Below, one piece after another: positions 1-9,787 of a DNA stretch of 64,000 bases. The position numbers were made by a program, and so were the translations under genes. Within the stretch, counting starts at the first letter, position 1. Every line of letters begins with the position of its first letter. The notes below the pieces were generated by a model. It was not told where the DNA came from and did not search any database. It was given only the letters and a program-made list of their open reading frames with translations. The stretch covers positions 1 through 64,000 of the forward strand of contig CALLJG010000008.1 of assembly GCA_938091335.1 (NCBI GenBank), read 5' to 3'. Source of the DNA: an uncultured Thermodesulfobacterium sp. (GTDB lineage: Bacteria; Desulfobacterota; Thermodesulfobacteria; Thermodesulfobacteriales; Thermodesulfobacteriaceae).

Positions 1-2707
1 GTTTCAATCTGCCAAAGAGGAATTTAAACCAAAATTGGGCAATTGAAAATGGATATGGGCTCCTAGTTTCAATCTGCCAAAGAGGAATTTAAACAAAATA
101 AGAGTTAGAAAAAAATCCTTGATGTATACAGTTTCAATCTGCCAAAGAGGAATTTAAACAAAATGTTAAGAGACAAATTTAAATTAGGGGGCAAGGTTTC
201 AATCTGCCAAAGAGGAATTTAAACATTGGCTTAACTTCTGGCTTAATTTCTGGCTTGGCTTGTTTCAATCTGCCAAAGAGGAATTTAAACGTATTTTACC
301 TGTTCTTATAAATTTTTCTACAATTCTGTTTCAATCTGCCAAAGAGGAATTTAAACCGGAAATAAAACATGAATGGAGGAAAATTCGGAATTGTTTCAAT
401 CTGCCAAAGAGGAATTTAAACTTATAAAAATAAACTGTCTTGAAAATTAAAAATAAAGTTTCAATCTGCCAAAGAGGAATTTAAACTATGTTTGGATAAC
501 TTCATATTTGGCTTGGCTATTAGTTTCAATCTGCCAAAGAGGAATTTAAACGGATTTATGCAGGATAAAAAAGCGGTTATATATAAAGTTTCAATCTGCC
601 AAAGAGGAATTTAAACATTGAGAGAAAATTTTTGTTTGACTGATTGGATGGTGTTTCAATCTGCCAAAGAGGAATTTAAACTCTGCAATAGAAGACTTAG
701 AAAACTTAAAGGAAAAAGTTTCAATCTGCCAAAGAGGAATTTAAACTTTTTAAAGTTTTTAATAGCATAAGAACACTTCCTGAGTTTCAATCTGCCAAAG
801 AGGAATTTAAACTTGTATTCCATAGTACACCCCCCTATCTTGTTTTTTAGTTTCAATCTGCCAAAGAGGAATTTAAACTATTTAATTGAAATTAAATCTT
901 TTAACTCTTCTACCGTTTCAATCTGCCAAAGAGGAATTTAAACGCTTTCTTTAGAGCTTCATATGTTTTTTCAAAGCCAGTTTCAATCTGCCAAAGAGGA
1001 ATTTAAACTGTTATTTCTGGTGAGATTGAAGGATGGGGTACATAGTTTCAATCTGCCAAAGAGGAATTTAAACTTAAAAAATTGAGATTTTTAGAAAGGA
1101 AGGATTTTAGTTTCAATCTGCCAAAGAGGAATTTAAACTCTATACTGCTAGGTAATTGAAAATGAATATGAGCGTTTCAATCTGCCAAAGAGGAATTTAA
1201 ACTCCTTTTCCAAAAAGTTTCTTACCTCCCAGACATCTGGGTTTCAATCTGCCAAAGAGGAATTTAAACAAGATTTCAGATGTTCCGGAGTTGCATCTTC
1301 CGGAACAGTTTCAATCTGCCAAAGAGGAATTTAAACTTTTTTACCCCCTTTTTTGTTTTTATCCTAGCTAGCGTTTCAATCTGCCAAAGAGGAATTTAAA
1401 CATTAAGTCTATTGTTTTTGTATTATCAAGAATGGAAGTTTCAATCTGCCAAAGAGGAATTTAAACTGAAAAGTAATATAATATGTTTGAGCAATAATGG
1501 GCGTTTCAATCTGCCAAAGAGGAATTTAAACTTCTTTAGAAGAAAGTTTTCTAACTTCATAAATATTGTTTCAATCTGCCAAAGAGGAATTTAAACATGA
1601 AAAAAGCAAGACGGGTGAAGACAAGTTTTATTGTTTCAATCTGCCAAAGAGGAATTTAAACTGGTACAGTGCCCGTTAACTGCACTGTAGATTTATGGGT
1701 TTCAATCTGCCAAAGAGGAATTTAAACTTACTATAGCATTCTGAACAGTTTAAAAACTCTGAATAGTTTCAATCTGCCAAAGAGGAATTTAAACAATAGA
1801 TTTGTACTTTTAAAAATAAATGTCTTGTTTGTTTCAATCTGCCAAAGAGGAATTTAAACTTTTGCATTTTGCTTGCTTTTGCTTGCTTGCTTTTGCGTTT
1901 CAATCTGCCAAAGAGGAATTTAAACCTGAAACTTCCAGGATTTTCAAAAGGGGGTATAAAAAGTTTCAATCTGCCAAAGAGGAATTTAAACGAGGTAGAA
2001 AAACATATTTTTCTCTATCTCTGAAGTGTTTCAATCTGCCAAAGAGGAATTTAAACATTGCTATCAGCTACTTCTACGAATGGTTAAACGTAGTTTCAAT
2101 CTGCCAAAGAGGAATTTAAACGTTGAAGCTTTTCGAAAATGTACAATGTGTGGTAAAGTTTCAATCTGCCAAAGAGGAATTTAAACCAAATAAATCATCC
2201 ATAGGATTACTTGTCTCTTTCGGTTTCAATCTGCCAAAGAGGAATTTAAACTCAGGATTTAAAGTTAGTCATAGACAAAGACAAAGTAGTTTCAATCTGC
2301 CAAAGAGGAATTTAAACTGCGCTCTAACTGCTTCAAGCTTAAGCATGTCTTGCGTTTCAATCTGCCAAAGAGGAATTTAAACTCATATAGTCTTGCAATA
2401 CCTATTGCTATTCTAACGTTTCAATCTGCCAAAGAGGAATTTAAACTTTTTATTCCAGCCTGAAAAAGTTTATCAGCCATAGCAGTTTCAATCTGCCAAA
2501 GAGGAATTTAAACCCTTTAGTTGTTTAAAAATGTGAGGATATTCTTGAAGTTTCAATCTGCCAAAGAGGAATTTAATCTTGAACAAATTTGAAAAACTGA
2601 GTTTTTTTGATGGGTTTCAATCTGCCAAAGAGGAATTTAAACAATAGATCATCAAAAAAGGATTATCTCGCTTTTTTCGTTTCAATCTGCCAAAGAGGAA
2701 TTTAAAC
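1..2707. CRISPR. CRISPR array, 42 full repeats (left end outside window)
   Basis: Forty-two copies of a 29-base repeat, starting GTTTCAATCTGCCAAAGAGG and ending AATTTAAAC on the plus strand, alternate with 41 unique spacers of about 35-38 bases. All repeats read as identical except the one at 2550-2578, whose end is AATTTAATC. The array begins with a full repeat at base 1, so it continues to the left. Read on the minus strand the repeat ends in ATTGAAAC, the usual 8-base crRNA handle of type I/III systems, which argues for minus-strand transcription; but the decayed repeat and terminator at the right end look like a trailer end, which argues for plus. Orientation is therefore left open. No cas gene lies in the window. 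Small open frames within the array are translation artefacts of the repeats. Confidence 0.98.
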
Positions 2708-2713
2708 AAATAA

Positions 2714-2746
2714 AAAAGCCCTCCCCAAAACTGGAGGAGGGCTTTT
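2714..2746. terminator. Bidirectional hairpin terminator at array edge
   Basis: An 11-bp perfect stem (AAAAGCCCTCC at 2714-2724 with GGAGGGCTTTT at 2736-2746) encloses an 11-base loop. It is followed by TTTT on the plus strand and by a TTTTTTATTT tract on the minus strand. It would stop uspA transcripts coming from the right and any plus-strand array transcript from the left. Confidence 0.75.
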
Positions 2747-2758
2747 CAATCTGCCAAA
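2744..2758. repeat. Truncated CRISPR repeat remnant
   Basis: TTTCAATCTGCCAAA matches bases 2-16 of the array repeat exactly, then the match ends. Its leading Ts also form the last pairs of the terminator stem. A decayed terminal repeat is typical of the leader-distal end of an array. Confidence 0.8.
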
Positions 2759-2861
2759 AATGAAATGGTTTATCTAAAAAGATTAAAAAATAATAATTTC
2801 TTTAATTATTGACTTTTCTCCTAATTTTTGATTTTATACTTCTGATAATCCTTTAACAGCT

Positions 2862-3722
2862 TTAATCTTTTTTAAGCCTTCTTACTACTAATACAGGTGT
2901 ATTAGTAAAACCTATCACTCTTTCTGTAACACTTCCCATAAAAAGTTTTTCAATTCCAGTTTTTCCATAACATCCCATTACAATAAGTCCTGCTCCTTTT
3001 TCTTCTGCTGTTTTTACAATTACTTGGAAAGGCTCCCCTATCAAAACCAATTTTTCACCTTTAATTCCTTCTTTTTCAGAAATTTCTTTTGCAATTCTTA
3101 CACTTTCTTCAGCAGCAGATATATTTTCTTCCTTTTTAGCAACAGAAAGAATTATTAATTCACCTTTTGCATATTTCAATAAATTTATAGCTTCATAAGC
3201 TGCAAACATACTATATACAGAACCATCAGTAGCTAAAAGAATTCTATCTAAATAAAATTTGGCTCCTTTAGGAACAACTAAAACAGGACAAAATGTTTCT
3301 GCTATAGTTTTTGCTGTGACACTCCCCATTAAAGCTCTAATAAATTTTGTTCTACCTCTTCTACCCATTATTATTAAATTAATATCATTTTTAAGTGCCT
3401 CTTCTATTATATATTTAGATGGCTCTGGACCTGCTCTAAAAATTATTTCACAAATAATCTTTTCTTCTTCTAATTTTTTCTTTATAGTTTTTAAGTAGTT
3501 TAAAGTTTTATGTTCAATTTTTTCTATTACTTCTATAGGAAAAATATCTAATATTTCTTCTAATCCAGGGGCAATAGCTACTGAAATTACATAAAGCTTA
3601 CTATTAAACAATTTCGATAAATCAATACCTACTTTTAAAACATCATTACTTGAGTCTGAACCATCTAAAGCTAAAAGAATTCTTTCTACTTTTTCCAATG
3701 TTTTAGGTGTAAAATTACTCAT
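2862..3722 (-). CDS. Tandem universal stress protein (UspA)
   Basis: Cytoplasmic UspA-fold protein of 286 residues with two Usp domains in one chain. Domain 1 (about residues 12-150) starts ERILLALDGSDSS and ends with the nucleotide-binding pattern MGRRGRTK..GSV. Domain 2 (about 157-283) starts DRILLATDGS and has MGCYGKTG..GSV. Both G-x2-G-x9-G-S/T motifs are present, so ATP binding by both halves is likely. The exact role is not deducible; tandem Usps usually act in stress survival. A ribosome site AGGAGG precedes the ATG. The gene stands alone, running toward the CRISPR array and ending about 115 bases before the shared terminator. Confidence 0.9.
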   Translation of the reverse strand: MSNFTPKTLEKVERILLALDGSDSSNDVLKVGIDLSKLFNSKLYVISVAIAPGLEEILDIFPIEVIEKIEHKTLNYLKTIKKKLEEEKIICEIIFRAGPEPSKYIIEEALKNDINLIIMGRRGRTKFIRALMGSVTAKTIAETFCPVLVVPKGAKFYLDRILLATDGSVYSMFAAYEAINLLKYAKGELIILSVAKKEENISAAEESVRIAKEISEKEGIKGEKLVLIGEPFQVIVKTAEEKGAGLIVMGCYGKTGIEKLFMGSVTERVIGFTNTPVLVVRRLKKD

Positions 3723-4109
3723 TTTTAACCTCCTTTATTTTTTAATAATTTAACACAATATTTCAAAAATTATACAAATTTACTATACTTTCTTTTACAA
3801 TCTTTTTCAGTTCATCCAAATATCAAAACCTGAAATCTTGATTATTTTAAATCTACAATAACTACATTAAAATAAACTAAATCCGTAACTCCTTACTTGC
3901 TTCTTTAGTTTAATTATCTTTTGTACTCATTCAATTTCTTTTTAGTTTCAGGAAGTAGCTTTTTTAAATTCAGGATCTACAATTTCCGTCTCTTCTTTTA
4001 AAATTTGGCAACTGGTATAAACATTATATCAAAGGGATTATTTAGCCTACAATTTTAGAAAGTAAAGTCTCAAAAGTGATAAGCTTTAAGATTTTATTGC
4101 ATTATTTTT
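3723..4109. other. Non-coding stretch with possible gene relic
   Basis: This gap between radA and the uspA start is AT-rich and has no intact gene. On the minus strand about 4030-3914 reads as two short coding-like pieces in adjacent frames (first ILKEETEIVDPEFKKATS then stop; shifted by one, LLPETKKKLNEYKR then stop). Together they look like the C-terminal end of a frameshifted gene that I do not recognise. The uspA promoter must lie in the right-hand third near 3723-3800, but I see no convincing -35/-10 pair. Confidence 0.35.
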
Positions 4110-5429
4110 TTAAAAAATATTTTTACATACTTCTGAAACTTTTTTGCATGAAATAATTTCTAATTGAAAGTCTTTGTTTCTTAAATCTCTTGTTATAGGA
4201 ATAAAGGCTTTTAAAAAACCCTTTTTTTCTGCTTCTTTAAGCCTTAAAGTTATATCCCTTACTGACCTTATTTCCCCAGAAAGACCCACCTCACCAATAA
4301 AAAGGGTTTTAGAGGGTAATTTTTTTTCTAAAAGACTAGAGATAAGAGAAACTGCTATAGCTAAATCAGCTGAGGGATCTTTGATTTTTAATCCTCCTGC
4401 TATTTTTACATAAATATCTTGATCTCTAAAATTAAAACCAAGCTTTTTTTCAAGGATAGCTACAAGAAGTGAAAGTCTTATAGGATCAAAACCTACCGAA
4501 GTTCTCCGTGGATAAGCTATGTAGCTTTTACTAACTAAAGACTGGACTTCAATCAAAAGAGGTCTTGTTCCCTCTATTATACAAGAAATGGCTCCTTCTT
4601 CTCCAGTAAGAAAAAAATCCTCATATTCAGAATGAGGAATTAAGCCCTTTTCAGTCATCAAAAAAACTCCAATCTCATTAATTGGACCAAAACGATTTTT
4701 AACTGCTCTAAGAATTCTAAAACCAGTTTCTTTTTCCCCTTCTAAATAAAGAACCACATCTACCAAATGTTCTAAAATTTTGGGCCCTGCAATCAAACCA
4801 CTTTTGGTAATATGCCCTACTAAAATCACAATTATACCTTTCTCTTTGGCAAGCCTCATAAGCACATTAGCACATTCTCTAACTTGAGAAACTCCTCCTG
4901 GAGAACTTTCAAGCTCTGGAAGATAAACAGTCTGAATGGAATCTATAATCAAGATATCTGGTTTTACATCTTCTATACTTTCCAGTATTCCACTTAAATT
5001 TGTATCAGAAACAAAATAAAAATTTGAATTTATTTTTAACCTATCAACCCTTAATTTTATCTGTTCTATAGATTCTTCAGCAGAAACATAAACCACTTTT
5101 ATTCCTTTTCCAGCAAGAAGTCCTGCTATTTGGGTAAGGAGAGTAGATTTGCCTATTCCTGGATCACCTCCAATAAGTATAAGAGATGAAGAAACAATCC
5201 CTCCCCCTAATACATAATCAAATTCATTTAAATCTGTTTTTATTCTCTTTTTTGACTCAAAAGAAACCTCTGAAATTTTAATAACTTTAGCTTTTTCATA
5301 ATTTATTTTTTTTATTTTTGTGTCTTTTTTATCTCTTTCTTCTACAAAAGAATTCCAAGCTCCGCACTCAGGACATTTCCCCATCCATTTTAAACTTTTA
5401 TACCCACAGTTCTGACAATAATAACTCAT
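4110..5429 (-). CDS. radA: DNA repair protein RadA (Sms)
   Basis: RecA-like ATPase that processes recombination intermediates and promotes branch migration. The 439-residue length is normal. The N-terminal C4 zinc finger uses Cys5, Cys8, Cys19 and Cys22; the Walker A motif GGDPGIGKST is at 87-96; the family KNRFG motif is present mid-protein; and the last ~110 residues form the Lon-protease-like domain. The start overlaps the upstream glycosyltransferase stop by 4 bases (ATGA type), so it is the last gene of a minus-strand run that includes argG. Confidence 0.97.
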   Translation of the reverse strand: MSYYCQNCGYKSLKWMGKCPECGAWNSFVEERDKKDTKIKKINYEKAKVIKISEVSFESKKRIKTDLNEFDYVLGGGIVSSSLILIGGDPGIGKSTLLTQIAGLLAGKGIKVVYVSAEESIEQIKLRVDRLKINSNFYFVSDTNLSGILESIEDVKPDILIIDSIQTVYLPELESSPGGVSQVRECANVLMRLAKEKGIIVILVGHITKSGLIAGPKILEHLVDVVLYLEGEKETGFRILRAVKNRFGPINEIGVFLMTEKGLIPHSEYEDFFLTGEEGAISCIIEGTRPLLIEVQSLVSKSYIAYPRRTSVGFDPIRLSLLVAILEKKLGFNFRDQDIYVKIAGGLKIKDPSADLAIAVSLISSLLEKKLPSKTLFIGEVGLSGEIRSVRDITLRLKEAEKKGFLKAFIPITRDLRNKDFQLEIISCKKVSEVCKNIF

Positions 5430-6859
5430 AACTTTTTAAACCTACCCACCCAAATGGTATAAACTGCTCGTCTTTCTTTATTTATTTTTATTACAATTTT
5501 TTCTAAAAACCTACTATCTACTAAGTAAAAAGGGACATTATCTCCTTTTTTTACCAATATAACCTTTTTCCCTATTAACTCACTATCTTTTCTCCATAAA
5601 TGATATTGATTTTCTGGAAAAGCTTTTAAAGAAATTACATAAACTTTAGGATGCTCTTTTATATAAAAAGCTAATTCCGAAGCTATAGCTCTGTGTTCTG
5701 CTAATATAGGAAGATTTAAGTTAGAATATTTCTCAACTTCTTGAGCTAAAAATTTCCAGCCTTTAAAATGCTTAAGCAATAATTGAATATTTTGAGGAAA
5801 ATAATGAGGAAAATAACCAAAAATTCCAATTAAAAAAGAAAAAATAAATGCTATTCCTAAATTAAAAAGCATTAAAATTTCCCATTTTTTAGAAACCTCT
5901 ATATAAAAAAAACTTAAAATTATTCCTGTAATAACTATAGGCATAATCCAATTTATATTTAATCTAATAAAAAAACTTAAAATCAAAAGTAATATAACAA
6001 CAGGAAAAGAAAGGATATATAAAAATTTAAGTATTTCAGGAGAATTTTTCCAATTCTTCATAAATTTAAAACCTAAATAAATAAAAATTAGAAAAAATGG
6101 AGTATATACTAATATAGCTTCTGTAAAAAATTTTAATAAAAATATAAAAGAAAAGGTTTTTGTATAAAAGTGTTCTTTAGTATGTGTTAAAAGCATCCAT
6201 TTATTTTTATAATTCCAATAAAGATTAGGTAAATAAATGAAAAAAGAAATTAAATAGAGAAAAAGGGTCCCTTTTTTAAAAAAAATCTTTCTATTTATCA
6301 ATAAAAGATATAAGCTCATAATAAATAAAAAAAGAAACATAGTTTGTTTGGTTAAAAGCCCCAAACCTATAAAAAGCCCAGTTAAAAAGGCACTTTTATA
6401 ACTTTTTTCTTCAAGATATTTGGAAAAAAAATAAATAGCAGCTACCCAAAAAAGAAGAAGTGGTGAATCAGGAGTCATTATAAAACTATAAACAGTTATA
6501 ATAGGAATAAAAGATAAATTTAATATAAAATAAAAAGCTTTTTTTCTATCCACTCTCTCTACATATTTGACCCATAATAAATAAGAAAATAGAAGTGTTA
6601 ATAAAGTACAAATTAAAGCAGGTATTCTTACTGAAAATTCTGAATTCCCAAAAATTTTAGTTGAGAGATATATAAGATAAGCAATCATAGGAGGTTTGCT
6701 ATAATAGCCAAAATCTAAGTTTCTTGACCAATCCCAATAATAGGCTTCATCATAAGAAAGAGGAAGTTTTAAGTAATAAAGATAAAAAATTTTTATTATA
6801 CTAAGAAGTACAATAAAAAAAATTATAAAAAAATTTATTCTTTTAGAATTTTTTTTCAT
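5426..6859 (-). CDS. GT39 family membrane glycosyltransferase (ArnT/PMT-like)
   Basis: Polytopic inner-membrane protein of 477 residues with about ten hydrophobic helices and a soluble C-terminal tail (~365-477). The N-terminal loop after the first helix holds the acidic pattern SYDEAYYWDWSRNLDFGYYSKPP, close to the D-E-x-Y-Y-W site of family GT39/ArnT enzymes that move a sugar from a polyprenyl-phosphate carrier. Substrate is unknown; lipid A or a surface glycan is likely. It overlaps the PAP2 phosphatase gene by 17 bases and radA by 4, so all three are co-transcribed. Pairing with a PAP2 phosphatase fits a lipid-carrier-dependent envelope modification (inference). Confidence 0.85.
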   Translation of the reverse strand: MKKNSKRINFFIIFFIVLLSIIKIFYLYYLKLPLSYDEAYYWDWSRNLDFGYYSKPPMIAYLIYLSTKIFGNSEFSVRIPALICTLLTLLFSYLLWVKYVERVDRKKAFYFILNLSFIPIITVYSFIMTPDSPLLLFWVAAIYFFSKYLEEKSYKSAFLTGLFIGLGLLTKQTMFLFLFIMSLYLLLINRKIFFKKGTLFLYLISFFIYLPNLYWNYKNKWMLLTHTKEHFYTKTFSFIFLLKFFTEAILVYTPFFLIFIYLGFKFMKNWKNSPEILKFLYILSFPVVILLLILSFFIRLNINWIMPIVITGIILSFFYIEVSKKWEILMLFNLGIAFIFSFLIGIFGYFPHYFPQNIQLLLKHFKGWKFLAQEVEKYSNLNLPILAEHRAIASELAFYIKEHPKVYVISLKAFPENQYHLWRKDSELIGKKVILVKKGDNVPFYLVDSRFLEKIVIKINKERRAVYTIWVGRFKKL

Positions 6860-7442
6860 TCATTTTAGAAATAATTATAAAACAGAGTTTATAAAAAAGA
6901 AAAGCCAAAACAAACCCTAATATCCACCCTCCTAAAATATCTAAAGGATAGTGAACTCCTAAGTAAATTCTTGACCATCCTACTAAAATGAAAAAAATGA
7001 TTAAAATAAAGGCTAATGTTAATTTTGGTAAAAAGAATAAAAGAAAAAAAGAAAAAAAGGATGAATTACTTGCATGACAAGAAGGAAAACTATAACTTCT
7101 TTTTTTATTTACAAATCTTTTATTTTCAAAACTGGTTTTATACTGAAATCTATTATTACTATAACAATAAACTCCCGAAAGATTGACAAAGGGTCTTTCT
7201 CTTTTGAAATAGGGTTTCAAAATATCTCCACAGGTAAAATCAACTATTAAAAAACCTATAACACCAAAAAAAGCAATTACTAAATATTTTTTAAAAGAAT
7301 ATTTTAATAAAAGTAAAAAACTAACTAAAATATAAAAAAAATCTATAAAAAAAGAATTACTAAAAAGTGGAAGTATTTTATCTAAATAACTAAGTCTAAA
7401 ATGATTTATAAGATAAAATAAATAAATATCCAAACTTAACAT
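6843..7442 (-). CDS. PAP2-family membrane phosphatase
   Basis: Inner-membrane phosphatase of 199 residues with about five to six helices. All three acid-phosphatase signature blocks are visible: KPYFKRERP (K-x6-R-P), PSCHASN (usually PSGH, here Cys for Gly) and SRIYLGVHYPLDILGG (SR-x5-H-x3-D). The family removes phosphate from undecaprenyl diphosphate, lipid A or phosphatidyl lipids on the periplasmic side. It follows the aldolase gene with a one-base junction and overlaps the GT39 gene, suggesting it recycles the carrier lipid or prepares the acceptor for that transferase. Confidence 0.88.
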   Translation of the reverse strand: MLSLDIYLFYLINHFRLSYLDKILPLFSNSFFIDFFYILVSFLLLLKYSFKKYLVIAFFGVIGFLIVDFTCGDILKPYFKRERPFVNLSGVYCYSNNRFQYKTSFENKRFVNKKRSYSFPSCHASNSSFFSFFLLFFLPKLTLAFILIIFFILVGWSRIYLGVHYPLDILGGWILGFVLAFLFYKLCFIIISKMNEKKF

Positions 7443-8098
7443 TAGATAATAGTAATATCAGCCTTTTTAGCATCTTCCAGAAATCTTTTTAATCCTATAT
7501 CAGTTAAAGGATGTTTAAACATCTGTTCAATTACTTTAAATGGAATAGTAGCAATATCTACACCTAATAAAGCACATTGTTTTACATGGTCTATATGACG
7601 AATACTTGCTGCAATAATTTCTGTTTCAAAATTATATAAACTGTAAATATGAATAATTTCTTCTAAAATACCTATACCATCATAACCTATATCATCTATT
7701 CTTCCTATAAAAGGAGAAACATAATCAGCTCCTGATTTTGCTGCTATTAAAGCTTGTAAAGAAGAAAAAACTAAGGTTACATTGGTTTTTATATTTTCAG
7801 CTTTTAAAGCTTTAACAGCTTTTATACCTTCATAAGTAAAGGGTATTTTAATTACCACATTATCTCCCATTTTTGCAAGCTCTTTTGCTTCTTTTACCAT
7901 TCCTTCAAAATCTGTTGCTATCACTTCAAGAGAAACTGGCTTATTAGGAATTTCTTTTAATATTTCTAAGGCAGCTTCTTTCCAAGGTTTTCCTGTTTGA
8001 GAAAGAAGAGATGGGTTAGTAGTAACTCCATCAAGAATACCCCAATCTCTTACTTTTTTTATTTCTTCAATTTTAGCTGTATCCACAAAAATCTTCAT
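7442..8098 (-). CDS. Transaldolase / fructose-6-phosphate aldolase family
   Basis: Small class I aldolase of 218 residues, the length of the FSA/TalC group. The Schiff-base lysine is Lys84 in [11 protein letters not shown], and the conserved DGVTTNPSL segment is near residue 23. Members either act as transaldolase in the pentose-phosphate pathway or cleave fructose 6-phosphate to dihydroxyacetone and glyceraldehyde 3-phosphate; sequence alone does not decide. In an organism with few pentose-phosphate genes transaldolase is the likely role. Its start overlaps the argG stop by 4 bases. Confidence 0.9.
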   Translation of the reverse strand: MKIFVDTAKIEEIKKVRDWGILDGVTTNPSLLSQTGKPWKEAALEILKEIPNKPVSLEVIATDFEGMVKEAKELAKMGDNVVIKIPFTYEGIKAVKALKAENIKTNVTLVFSSLQALIAAKSGADYVSPFIGRIDDIGYDGIGILEEIIHIYSLYNFETEIIAASIRHIDHVKQCALLGVDIATIPFKVIEQMFKHPLTDIGLKRFLEDAKKADITII

Positions 8099-9303
8099 AA
8101 AATTTCTCCTTCCTTTAAAAGATTGTAAATTTTTAGTCTTAAACCTTGAAGTTTTATAAAACCTTCTGCATCTTTAGGATTATATCCTTCTTTTTCATCA
8201 AAACTTGCTAATTCTTTCTTATAAAGACTATAGGGACTTTTCCTTCCTACTACTATTACATTCCCTTTATAAAGCTTAAGCCTTATTGTGCCTGAAACAT
8301 TTTCTTGAGTTTTTTCTATAAAAGTTTTCAAACTTTGAAATTCAGGACTATACCAAAAACCGTAATAAATAAGTTCAGCTATTTTAGATACAAGCATATC
8401 TTTAATTCTCATTATTTCTCTATCAAGTGTAATTTGTTCTAAAGCTCTATGTGCAATATGAAGAATTGTACCTCCTGGAGTTTCATAAATTCCTCTACTT
8501 TTTATTCCTACAACTCTATTTTCTACCATATCAATCCTTCCTATTCCATGTTTCCCTCCAATTTTATTAAGTTTAGTAAGTATTTCTATAGGATTTAATT
8601 TTTCTCCATCTATAGAAACTGGAATACCTTTTTCAAAATCAATTTCTATATATTCTGGAAAATCAGGAGCTTTTTCTGGTGAAACAGTCATAATAAACAT
8701 ATCTTCAGGAGGTTCTTGCCATAAATCTTCTAATATACCTCCTTCATAACTTATGTGAAATAAATTGGCATCAATACTATAGGGTTTTTCCAGTGTTACA
8801 GGGATAGGAATATTATGTTTTTTGGCATATTCTATAAGTTCAGTTCTTCCTTTAAATTCCCATTCCCTCCAAGGAGCAATTATTTTAAGATCCGGAGCAA
8901 GGGCTGTATAAGTTAGTTCAAATCTAACTTGATCATTTCCTTTGCCTGTAGCTCCATGAGCAACAGCATCTGCTCCTTCCTTTCTTGCTATTTTTACCTG
9001 CTCTTTTGCTATAAGAGGTCTTGCTAAAGAAGTCCCAAGCATATACCAATTTTCATAAATAGCCCCAGCTTTTATAGCAAAAAACACATATTCTTTAACA
9101 AATTCTTCTCTTAAATCTTTAATAATTACTTTTTCAGCTCCGCATCTAATCCCCTTTTCCTTTATTTCATCCCAATTTTCCTCTTGTCCCAAATTAGCAC
9201 AAAAAGCAATAACCGGACATTGGTATTTCTCTATAAGCCATTTCAGAATAACAGAAGTATCAAGTCCTCCTGAATAAGCTAAAACTATTTTTTGAAGATT
9301 CAA
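8095..9303 (-). CDS. argG: Argininosuccinate synthase
   Basis: Joins citrulline and aspartate with ATP in arginine biosynthesis. The 402-residue length is standard. The N-terminal PP-loop [10 protein letters not shown] (residues 9-18) binds ATP, and the internal [14 protein letters not shown] segment is the citrulline/aspartate site signature. It sits between the thiamine-binding family gene (23 bases upstream) and the aldolase gene (4-base overlap). The AGGAGATAATCC stretch before the ATG supplies the ribosome site. Confidence 0.98.
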   Translation of the reverse strand: MNLQKIVLAYSGGLDTSVILKWLIEKYQCPVIAFCANLGQEENWDEIKEKGIRCGAEKVIIKDLREEFVKEYVFFAIKAGAIYENWYMLGTSLARPLIAKEQVKIARKEGADAVAHGATGKGNDQVRFELTYTALAPDLKIIAPWREWEFKGRTELIEYAKKHNIPIPVTLEKPYSIDANLFHISYEGGILEDLWQEPPEDMFIMTVSPEKAPDFPEYIEIDFEKGIPVSIDGEKLNPIEILTKLNKIGGKHGIGRIDMVENRVVGIKSRGIYETPGGTILHIAHRALEQITLDREIMRIKDMLVSKIAELIYYGFWYSPEFQSLKTFIEKTQENVSGTIRLKLYKGNVIVVGRKSPYSLYKKELASFDEKEGYNPKDAEGFIKLQGLRLKIYNLLKEGEIL

Positions 9304-9325
9304 AGGATTATCTCCTTTTACTTTA

Positions 9326-9640
9326 TCAGTATAATTTTTCTAACTTTTCTTCAACTGATCTTATCTTTTCCTGAATTCTATTAAATTTACCTTTACGAGA
9401 ATCTATTTTTATATTAACTATAATTCTGTTACAATCAGATTCTAAAGCTTTAAAACAATCTTGAGCTATTTTAAAGGCAGCTTCTATAGAATCTGTCTCT
9501 ATCACTGTCTCCATAGGAGTAAGTAAATAGGGATAACCTGAATCCTTAATCACTTTTACAGCTCTTGTAACATATTCACTTACACTTTCACCTTTATCTA
9601 ATGGAAATATACTAATGGCTATTAAAACACTCATAAACAC
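9326..9640 (-). CDS. MTH1187/YkoF-like thiamine-binding family protein (UPF0045)
   Basis: Small cytoplasmic protein of about 104 residues with the ferredoxin-like fold of the MTH1187/UPF0045 group. Visible family marks are SEYVTRAVKVIKDSG, the L-T-P-M-E-T segment and a C-terminal helix RIQEKIRSVEEKLEKL. Members bind thiamine or a related ligand and form tetramers; the cellular role is poorly defined. Translation may start at the first ATG or two codons later. It is the first gene of the minus-strand run ending at radA, and diverges from the trehalose operon across 147 AT-rich bases that must hold both promoters. Confidence 0.8.
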   Translation of the reverse strand: MFMSVLIAISIFPLDKGESVSEYVTRAVKVIKDSGYPYLLTPMETVIETDSIEAAFKIAQDCFKALESDCNRIIVNIKIDSRKGKFNRIQEKIRSVEEKLEKLY

Positions 9641-9787
9641 CTAAATTTTACAATGGATTTTTTTTATATCAATCTTTTTATATCAATCTTTTTATCAATT
9701 TAAGCTACTAAAACTTGAAAAAATAAAAATAATACTTATTTTAAAAATAAAATTTCAAAAATCTCTATAAAAATTTAAAAAAAACAT

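Noticed and set aside
1860..1896. Low-complexity spacer of TTTGC/TTGC repeats as a special element
   Set aside because: It has the normal spacer length and position; the repeat content probably reflects the target.
656..2380. Open frames of 60-99 codons within the CRISPR array
   Set aside because: They consist of the repeat translated over and over (FQSAKEEFK, FNLPKRNLN, KFLFGRLK) with spacer codons between; artefacts of repeats without stops.
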